Below, piece by piece: positions 55,391 to 64,000 of a DNA stretch of 64,000 nt (its first letter is position 1; each line of letters starts with the position of its first letter). The position numbers and the translations under genes are program-made. The notes beneath the pieces are model-generated. The model saw only the letters and a list, made by a program, of their open reading frames with translations, was not told the DNA's origin and did not search any database. Location of the stretch: positions 4,054,338 to 4,118,337 of the forward strand of contig OX596339.1 in the NCBI GenBank assembly GCA_951394405.1, written 5' to 3'. This DNA is from Coprinellus micaceus (lineage: Eukaryota > Basidiomycota > Agaricomycetes > Agaricales > Psathyrellaceae).

Positions 55391-58232
55391 CGACGTTCTG
55401 GGTTAGTCGTGGGCACCAAAGTACGCGATTTCGGAATGTTCGGTATGGAAAGCATTGTTGGGTTATGCATCCCCAACCCTAACAAATTGGGTCGTTTATG
55501 TACCTGGATCATGTATCGTACGACCTGGGGGGCGGGAAACGTGGTCAGCTTCGAAGGGCTTTGGGGGCCGAGAACCCCAAGCTGATCATCTAAAATCGTC
55601 GGAGTATGGTCCGAAACGATCAATACTTGCGGCGCAAGTGCCCAGCGCCCATGATCTTGCACTCACTTTATCAAAGTGTACCCAGGCACCCTCTGCGAGT
55701 TCATGGCGTTCACAATCCCATCACAGTCGATGTGACGTTGACGGTGCGCAGAAACCCTCCACCCCAAATCCCTGAATTACTACACGGTGCCGCCGCCCGC
55801 ATACGTTATTAGTTAGCGAAACCCTTTCGTCGTAGTCCAGGAGAGAACTACGACGGGACAGGGGAGAGACGTACCACCGGAGCTCGAAACACTTTTAAAA
55901 CTGTCAGTAACCCCCACGACCGAACCGGTCAGTCGGAGAGACCAACATATCTCCCACCTTGAGAACGTCTCACGACAACGCGCTATATACCTTGCAAGTT
56001 CCAGCTATACTCGAGTAGGTCCACACAGTTTTCCAGTGGGACATGCATGCGTCCCTGGTACGATGTGAACTGAACATCACCTTGGGCGTCCACTTTGAAA
56101 CGAAAGCGTTCGACGCTCTCCCTCTGTCCCGCCATGTGAAATCGAGCACACGCACCTCCCATACCTTTCGGATAAAACTGGCCAAGTTTGCGTCTCAGCT
56201 GAACTAGTTCATCGTGCGGATGCTTCTACGCGTTCTTAACCCTTGTTTGCGGGCGACCGGCTCTGGATCTTCAAACGTAGAGGATCTGTCTTTACAGACG
56301 CGGAGAGGCGGGGCCAGGTATCCGCGCTCAGCAACTGTTCGGGGGCGGGAGTCTGATGAACAGAGTGAGTAGCGGAGCTTCAGGAGAGGACGACGAATCG
56401 GCGATAGAGTCGTGTTTGCCAACGAGACTTCCAGAGGTCTAGATGGTATGTATTTATGGGTAAGGTCGGTCTCAACCCGCCCTTCCTCACGCACGGGTTA
56501 GCCACCTAGTGAGCAATATCTGCGGTTAGCTCACAACCCAACCCTAAACCCTACGCTTCGAGCGCTACTCGAATGTTTGAGGGAGTGGCGGTTCCCTACA
56601 CAAAGATGACGGCCGGGGTTCTGTGCATCCCTTTGCGACGTTCGTTGATCGCACCCTCTCAAACAGAAGTGCGGTACTCTAGTCAATTCCTCCAGGACGG
56701 AATAGAGATGCAGCAGTATCGACTCATATGGTATGGGACCCAAGACAAAGAGCCCAAGGCACTCGAAAGGCAGCTGCAGAGAATGCGTACAAAAGGGGGA
56801 CGCCGTAGTAGGGCCTAGAGAGCATCCAGAGTCGGGACGGACCAGTTGATCCAGGCTGTGTGCGGTTTAGGGGGTTAGGCCTTTGGAAGCATGAGAGACC
56901 CGGTTGCTATTGTCGTTATCCCAGTCAATAGAAAATGAACACAGCCCGTACAGATTTAGCCTTGGGGAAAACCCGCTCACTCTCGACGCGTGCATGTCGG
57001 TCGCCCACGAAAACGTGGCGACGTCGCCCCCAGTTCTCGAGTGATTTTGATCTGAACGCGCGCTGACCATCTTTTCAGCTGCCACAGGGATATGCTTCTC
57101 GATGGATCGTCGCCTATCACCCATCAGATCCTTGGGCTACGCAACAGGAAAACATATCCAGTATAAACCTTGGGGTCGGTATCCTCAGCAAAGCAGTCGC
57201 AACGACTTGAGACCGGGGGTGTCCAAGACGATAACCCCTAAAAGTCGGGCGAGGACGGTGGAGTGGGTAACAGGACGGCGAGCGGGGTTAGAAGGTCAAG
57301 AATAGTGTTCGGGCGGGGGAAGGAAAGACCACAAGAGAGCACCGGGAGAAGCCTGTGTGCAGTGGGCGGTGGATGCCAGTGCATTGAAGGCAGATAGGGG
57401 AGCAAGGGCGGGTGCGCAGGGTTAGACTGGAGTTGACGAGGTCACGACTAGCGGGAATAACGTAGTAGAAGCAGGAGCAGGCGCAGGAGCATGAGTCGGT
57501 CGTTTAGTACACCCAGAGTGGGTGGGGACGGTCCGTGTCGACGTATGTGGTTTCACTGCGTCGAGGTACAGGCAGGTGAGACTGGTTGACTGGGATCTAG
57601 TAGTGGGAATGGTGTGGCGTCCCCAGCGGAGCGGTGAAATCGTGAAATCGGGCGCTTAGAGACATTGATCACCTAAAGAGCGAAGACGGGGGTGGGGATA
57701 GGAAGGGGGACGGAGGATATGGCCCTATACATCCGTATGGCGGTATGTTTGAAACACCCAGTGCGTATCGGGAATCCCCAGTGGCGAGCGCGACGATTGT
57801 CCCTAAAATCCAGAGGGTTAGCGATGAGATATAGCGAGCAGCCACTTACTTCAATCCGTTGAATTCCCCTAACCAAGCCCCTACTGACATAGTCGTCCCA
57901 CAACGACCACGACAACCTTTATCGATGAAATAGCACTGCACCGGAGCATGAATATTCCGGTGATTGCCGTCGTCATTGATTGCCGCCACCCGACAATCAC
58001 CCGCGCTGTGGCGCATTGTACCGCGTTTTCAGAAACTATGAATTCCCTGTTGACACCCTAACTAACCCTAAGCTCCGTTGATTCCTTCCCTTTAACAGTA
58101 GACATCACATAACATATAGATAGCGCAATAAAAATCCAGCAACATGCCCCATCGTACTCGGCCAATACAGTCAAGCCCTTGCGGACGACGGTGCTAAGTA
58201 CGATGATAGGGTTGGGGTAAATGAAAATGGAC
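55391..58232. other. Gene-poor stretch, no gene recognised
   Basis: Short frames on both strands have no family signature or exon chain. A frame at 56573-56818 (+) has a fairly normal composition but no support. Telomere-like CCCTAA or TTAGGG units occur near 56537 (AACCCTAAACCCT), 56870 and 58056 (CCTAACTAACCCTAAG). Confidence 0.45.
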
Positions 58233-58762
58233 CTACCTGCTTCCACTCGGTCCAGCCTCACCCGACGACCCAGTCGCCTCCCAGTGCTCCTCCTCCGTCC
58301 TAACGTCCTGCACGCGGGATTGTCGTTTTTCCCCACCAACCTCCGGGTTCCAAAAGACCCACACGGTGAGTACCTTGCATTTCGTAGATTCGCCGCAGTG
58401 AGCAACGGTGCCCTTTTCCCAACCATATCGATTTTCGCGGGTGCAGCGCACGTAGACGCTGAGGCCGATCTACCCGAACCTGGTCGTACCTACCTTCGTA
58501 GACATATAGAGAGCAAAAGATAACTCACCGGAAACTTCTTCTCGGCCTCTTTGAGCCCCTTGCTCTTGGTCGTCCTTGCCCTTCCCTTCGTCTTCCCCAA
58601 TACCTTCCCGTTGTGTTTAGACGCCCGCGTCAACTCTGCTCGGAGAGCTCTGTTGGCCCTCTCCCGCTCGCGATCCGCCTCCGTCTTCACCTCCTTGGGG
58701 GGTTTCGCCTTTGGCATTGCGTCGAGTTTCGACTGACCCATTCGATGAGTCTCCGATCCCAC
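58233..58762 (-). CDS. Small basic protein of unknown function (141-156 aa)
   Basis: Minus-strand exons 58762-58529 and 58469-58233 join in frame. Start codons at 58762, 58741 and 58717 are all in frame; the last gives MPKAKPPKEVK. Exon 1 is a charged helix (ADRERERANRALRAEL) and a basic stretch (KVLGKTKGRARTTKSKGLK). Exon 2 is strand-like and cysteine-bearing (GLSVYVRCTRENRYGWEKG, then CKVLTVWVFWNPEVGG) with a Gly/Ser-rich end. No family was recognised. A nucleic-acid-binding role is a guess from charge. Confidence 0.5.
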
Positions 58763-58831
58763 ATCGAGATTCTACGCCCACCTGGGTTTCGTTTCTCAAG
58801 GAGATTGCGAAGAACGCAGGAGGGTTGGTGG

Positions 58832-59035
58832 TGAGTGGAGAGAGGAAGTGCGAGCGTCAGAGTCGCGGAGAACAGTTGTTGGTGGTGGGTGGAGAGAGGA
58901 AGTGCGAGCGTCAGAGTCGCGGAGAACAGTTGTTGGTGGTGGGGTGGAGAGAGGAAGTGCGAGCGTCAGAGTCGCGGAGAACAGTTGTTGGTGGTGGGGT
59001 GGAGAGAGGAAGTGCGAGAGTCAGAGCCAGCGGGA
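58832..59035. repeat. Minisatellite, four units of 54-55 bp
   Basis: The marker GAGGAAGTGCGAG starts at about 58842, 58896, 58951 and 59006. Each unit contains AGTCGCGGAGAACAGTTG and TTGGTGGTGG. It lies just upstream of the small basic gene at 58.2-58.8 kb. All forward frames stay open, which is a repeat effect. The stretch 59036-59557 to the next gene shows no gene. Confidence 0.9.
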
Positions 59036-59616
59036 GAAAGCAGAGAGACTTGACTTGCGAACATTCCACCCATCGCGTGTTAACAAGTCAGAAGGGAGAG
59101 AGACTGCCAGTAGACCACACCCCCTCGTTTTCGGTCGTCGGTCTGGGAACCTCGCGTTCACAACCACTCTCGTGCTTGGTTCGTTCACCCCAAATCTCAC
59201 AAGTAATGACTCCGTTTGTCCGGGAATTCGACAAGAGGACCCGCTAACATGAACGACCGGCCGTGCATGTGTCAATTATTGTGGTTCTACGTACTCCTGT
59301 GTCGTCGTTTCTAGCGCTAGCAACAGATCTTTCAGGACGAGGTGCGTTGTATTGATTAGACGCTCTGAGCCTCTCAAAGGCTGAAGCCGGCCCGATACCC
59401 GTTCCATCGATCAAGCACCTTTGAGGGCTTCGATCCTGGATTGACAGATGACGCTCATACACTAGAGCTTCTTTCTCAACCGTATATATATATATCGAGT
59501 AGGGCTTCATTTCGGACCCTTTCCTCCCTCTCTGTCTCTGCCTCTCTCTCGCCGAACATGGACTCGACGTCAAGCGCTCATATCACCTACATCGCGAGGG
59601 AGGTTTGGACGGGTAC

Positions 59617-61769
59617 ATGCCAGAGGGCGGAGTGCGGGAATCATGGGTGCCCGGTAAAGCCACGTTCTATACAATGCTCAGACCAAAAGAGCTTACGCGT
59701 TTGCATCAGGTCCGCGATTCCCCTTTAGATCCTTTCAGCGTTGAAGGACTCGAGACTTCAGTTCAGGTGAGTCCATCGACAAGGGTTCTAGCGACCCTTC
59801 ACCTCAAACGGACCTCCAAGGTCGAGAATTCGAAACAAGCCAAGGCGTTGAAACGCACGCTTTCCAAATCGACCCTCGTTCCCAAGGATTTACGGCTGCC
59901 ATTGCAGATACTCCAGATGACACCGCCCCGCCTCGTTAAGCAAGACCTCAATGAAGCTATATGTGTCGCGTACTCGATGGCGATCGTCTCCCGCCTGCGC
60001 TACACTCCAACGTCTTTGTTAACAGAGACCCTCGATGTCGGCGTTTGGTCCAACACTCAGTCCTGGTGTCGGCTCATGTGTCAACTACTCCCCCATCTCT
60101 ACTGTTGCCACGCTCGAGCACTCATGACGCTCGTCTGCGCGTGTGTCAGGGTGTTTCTGGGCAATGATACCTCGCTAATGCAGCTAGAGGAAACCGCCGA
60201 GCTCTGCGCCGAGATATGGATCGCCGTCGACGGCAATCAAAAGAGCTTCATCCTTCTGGAGAACGATTGGTCTACACCTATCCTGGAGACGATCCATCGC
60301 TTATTGGAGGTCCCAGTAGCTCGTGGCCTCCTCTTCTCTTATATTCGCGCTCAAGGTTACCAGGCCGCAGTCGTCAAACACGTCGTCGACAAGGTCTTGT
60401 CCATCCGCAAGAGGATGCACGTCGACCGCAGACCTTGCACTATACCCATTGCTCATGCCGTTAGGTATATCAGCATTCATGTCAGCTCCGAGTTCCCGGT
60501 GCTCTCAGAACGGGCGAACTTGGATAGGCTCTTCTGCACCCTCTACAAAGACATGATCCAGTTCTCGTTCCAAGCCCGCTTCCTCAAACTCCCGAACATG
60601 TTGACCTTCTTGATGACCCCCGTCCGCGTGTGCCTACAAGACATGGCTTATATCTTGGACGCCCCGCAGAGTCGAATGGCGAGAATTGTTCAGGCCATCT
60701 CCGGAGGACTCATCGGCGTTCTCCTCACACCCTTCCGACCAGGGTTACCAGATGGATCCGCCGACGACGTAATGGCGCTCGTCATCGCCACATTGGTCGA
60801 CATTGTCGTCAACTGCGTGTACCACCCGATAGCCAGTGCTGTGAGGACGGAAATCCAGCGAACCTCCGACACAGTCCTAAAGGCCGTCGAATCCTATTCA
60901 CCTTGTGGAGCCGCGCTCGTCACGCGCTTGAAGGAGTTGAAAACGTCCAATTACACCGAATCGCCAAGAAATATGAGAGGAGCATCCCGGCATGTATATC
61001 CCTGCAACAACGTCGAGGTGAGCTCCGGTTCAGGTGGGAAGGATATGGACAGTAACTAATGCATAGGGCGGCCAGTGCACCAGGGCGAAGCGCTCTGAGA
61101 CGCAATTCGTGTGTTCTCATTGCCATTCTGTGCTTTACTGCTCGGCCGAGTGCCAGCGAACGGACTGGGCGCTTACCCACAAGAACGACTGTTCCCAGCT
61201 GCACGACAACTACAACCGTACGTCTTCGTCACGAACATGGAGCCCCTCGCGTATCTAACCCCAAGTTCCGAATAGTTCGGTCGAATGGGGACCCTAATCG
61301 CCAACTCAACATCCGCTACGCTACGCAGGTTGCAGAGTTCCTTCTCGACGAGTCCAACAAGGCATTGTCCCTTGGATATGTCAGATTGAACGCCGGATAC
61401 GCCCTGGTGATTAATGCGGACTCTATCCCCACCACATACAAGCCACTATCGCGTGAAGAATATCAAGATTTCGAGGGAGTCGGCGAGGATCACCCGATGT
61501 ACAAGGAGGTCCAGTCTCGCGTACGATCGGATGTCCAAGCGATTGTGCTGCGCGTCGTTGGTTTCTGTCCGTGGGGATCTACCGCTTTGGTGGTCATGTC
61601 GCTGACGATGTGCGAGGTGATCGATGCCAAGGGCTCTCGACTCGAAGTGCTTTCCATGAGCTACACGACAAGGCCTCGACCATGGGGGCTACGTATGGCT
61701 CGGGATGACTGCGAAGGTTGCGTCTCTATTGATCAGAGCAAAGTATGTAATGAGGCAAAGGGAAATTAG
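59617..61769 (+). CDS. MYND-type zinc-finger protein (about 680 aa, start uncertain)
   Basis: The long exon reads open from before 59605 to 61017 and joins in frame to 61067-61217 and 61276-61769. The first in-frame ATG is 59617 ([17 protein letters not shown]); similar coding sense continues upstream without ATG, so an earlier exon is likely. About 440 residues are helical and hydrophobic, without a known domain. Exon 2 then encodes a MYND finger: [24 protein letters not shown] and THKNDCSQL with the expected Cys/His spacing. MYND fingers bind proline-rich partners. Agaricomycetes have many proteins with a long helical part and one MYND finger. The final end may be spliced differently. Confidence 0.68.
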
Positions 61770-61804
61770 TACAGAACCCTAACAATGACATGCGAATGTG
61801 GCAC

Positions 61805-61842
<38 letters not shown>

Positions 61843-64000
61843 GTACAACTTCACCACCAAAAGGTACCAGATTCTGGGCGGGTTCAATACAGTTGCGTTG
61901 ACCCCCAAAGTCCTCTCTGCGTAGAACAAGCCATCAGCGGCGCCATAGTCCCCGGCCTGAAGGTTCGTAGGATACGAGTTCAAGACCAGAGATGACCTGG
62001 CACGGCACCGCTCGAGTAAATTGCATCTAGCTCTTGTTGGAGTGTTCAAAGTCGCCACGCTGACCATGTCCCTCGTTGGTTCATCTGGAACTTGGGTTAT
62101 CTTGAAGAGGTGGTCTGGTTCGATCATGCAAGTCTCCATCGGAACGATTAACGCCTTCCCTGAACGATAACACCAGGGAATCTCGGATGGTTCAATGTCG
62201 AATTGTAATGCTCTTGTGAAGGCGCCGGAAGGAATCACGAGCTACTCGGGTCAGAGTGCGATTGTAGTCGGCATCGCCACGTCGTTGGAGCGCCCCATCC
62301 CCTCCTGGGGCCAATTCGACCGGCCCTTTTCTCCCGAATGAACACTCGTGTTTAAAGTCCCTGTCAAACTTTCACCCCTTCTCCGAAATTGGGGTGTCAT
62401 GTGTATCACCCCGGTCCTGTCTTCGCGCTTTCTAACCCTTGTAGATCCAATGTCTTCACCACAGCCCACGCGGTGTCTGTCAATTGGTCCGACTTTCACC
62501 TGTGGACTGTATCTCATTCACACTGCGGCGACTGTTGTGTCCACAGCAACCCAACACCCGTCCAACAGCGGACCGAACGGAACTGCAATGAGGGGGGTAC
62601 CCTGTTACCAGACCCAGATCGGGTTAAAAGTACGACATACTGAAAGGTCCGTAACCCACCTAACCTTCAAGGCCTCAGCTGGTCGCCCTAACCCAGTTCG
62701 GGGTTCTGTGGGAAATAACGTGCGTTCTCGCGTGCATGCTATTCGATGAGAGTCTGAGGAAAGAGTAATATCACGGGAGATCACGCACTTGTTGAAGGAA
62801 ATGGCAAACGACCAGCTGCATAAAGTTGGGCGGTCGAGGTGAATGAGGACCTCATTCAATGGATCTCTCTGTGGGGTCTCGGAATGCGAGCGTTGACAAC
62901 GTTGTAGACGATACCCACGTAGATGTAATGGGCAAACCGGTAGAGTCGTCTTGAACCCTAATGATTGTGACGTTCCTGGCGTCTGGAGATGGCACGGCGG
63001 GAGTCCCTCAAGACAAACGGGAAACCCCTGGTAGAAACGACCAACTTGGGGGGGTGGGGACTTTTAACCCTACAGAACAGCCAAGATAGAGAGAGAGAGA
63101 GAGATCGGGTGGACCAGCAACCCTAAACCGTAGAAAAGGGAAAAGGAACATTGTACATGGAAGCCACTACAAACCTGGCTGGAGATAACAACCCCGATTA
63201 ACACGCTGCTTGCTAAACATGTGCGGGGTGTATGTGAAGAGCCAGGCTTGAGTTTGAGACAGGGCAGTGTTGGAGGAGGAGAGTTCGCGCCCGAAGCCCG
63301 AACCCACCCCTAAACGGTTTGACCCCGGTGTCTAGTCGGCGACCGTAACGCAGGACATCTCAAGGTACATAAAGGAAGGTTCCTACCCTAACACTGCAGC
63401 GTAAACGCGCGACCGAAAAAAAACGGTCGACGAGAACAAACATCGGAGACGCCCAGAGGGTAACGCCTTCGGAAACGAATAGGTACCCCTTTGGGTATGT
63501 TTGTCCAGCCGTTCGCCACACCCCTGTCATTGAGAAGCAGGATCGTGTAGAAAGAGTAACCCCTAGGAAGGCCATGGTGGACTGGTAAAAGCAGGGAACT
63601 TTAATCGCGCATGGCGAGAGCCACAAGAAAATAGATTTCGACGTGGCAAACGCCTCGCAAGGCTCTGGCTATCCAAACCCTAAGCCAGCGTAACCTTGCA
63701 TTCCGCACACGTATCACAAGCTATTGTGATTAACCAGAGCTGAGGCCCTCAACTCCAAGTCTCACCTTGTCTAGAATGCGCGTCCTAGGAGGCGTTGCAA
63801 GTAGACGCCGCTTGACCCAAGTGCGCCCAAACGCTAAACTTTGTACGCACCACGGACGCCGGATGGAGATGCAGACACAGAGGGTTGGAAACTTGCACAC
63901 CCCAAGGCCACCACCCTAAATACTAGTCAGTTGACCGCCACTCTTATAATCAAGGGCACCTGCTCACATTTGAGCCAAGGTCCAGGGCGCCGACGTGGAC
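61770..64000. other. Gene-poor end of the window
   Basis: No supported gene. A minus-strand frame (62238-61850) has a protein-like middle part (MIEPDHLFKITQVPDE) but runs into a CT repeat and has no family signature. (AG)n microsatellites lie at about 61807-61838 and 63089-63104. CCCTAA/TTAGGG units are frequent by eye (for example near 61782, 62683, 62952, 63070, 63122, 63383 and 63676). Confidence 0.45.

Noticed and set aside
61726..62238. Minus-strand frame of 170 aa near the end of the window
   Set aside because: Part of it looks protein-like, but it runs through an (AG)n repeat and has no family match or exon chain, so it is only mentioned in the gene-poor entry.

Overview
The window is nuclear DNA of a filamentous fungus, most likely a basidiomycete of the class Agaricomycetes. 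The genes carry many short introns (about 45-65 nt) with GTACGT, GTGAGT or GTAAGT donors and often CT-rich tracts. They include families typical of such genomes: F-box-like and LRR proteins, an OrsD-type zinc finger joined to a RecQ helicase, JmjC and TET/JBP-like 2-oxoglutarate dioxygenases, and a MYND protein. I cannot name a genus. No bacterial, organellar, rRNA, tRNA or CRISPR feature was recognised.

Layout. 1-8.4 kb holds no convincing gene, only degenerate and short tandem repeats. 8.5-22.3 kb is a head-to-tail cluster of nine copies of one gene, seven intact in reading frame and two decayed, each copy with the same four-exon structure; most share an upstream block (TARGCGCCC, often with CACGTG and TGACGTCA). 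23.0-27.7 kb encodes a 1,519-aa protein that joins an OrsD-like zinc finger, a region resembling a tyrosine recombinase, and a RecQ-type helicase. Its 3' end is duplicated just downstream, next to a smaller gene (28.0-29.4 kb) with similar end modules but no helicase. A CT-rich minisatellite and an LRR-like gene follow (29.4-31.2 kb), then an RBR-type ubiquitin ligase on the minus strand (31.3-32.3 kb) and a small basic protein whose N-terminus resembles the histone H3 tail (32.9-33.4 kb).

33.8-38.4 kb is an array of about 13 units of 330 bp that keeps exon and intron signals. It is followed by a minus-strand protein kinase-like gene (38.5-40.4 kb), a membrane protein (40.8-42.4 kb), a 1,200-aa coiled-coil/JmjC protein (42.6-46.7 kb), a minus-strand PHD-finger-like protein (47.3-49.0 kb), a 203-bp satellite (49.2-50.2 kb), a TET/JBP-like dioxygenase (50.8-51.9 kb), a diverged Spt5-like protein (53.0-54.1 kb) and a small membrane protein (54.6-55.4 kb). 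The last 8.5 kb is gene-poor, with a small basic protein (58.2-58.8 kb, minus) and a MYND zinc-finger protein (59.6-61.8 kb).

Two themes stand out. First, ubiquitin-type genes (F-box cluster, RBR ligase) and chromatin-type genes (JmjC, PHD-like, TET-like, Spt5-like, H3-tail-like) lie close together around repeat arrays and a recombinase/helicase gene, as in a fast-evolving accessory region. Second, a perfect 16-20 bp palindrome (core TCTACATGTAGA) recurs eight times between unrelated genes. Exon boundaries were assigned by eye from splice signals, frame continuity and paralog comparison; functions rest on motif recognition without any database search.
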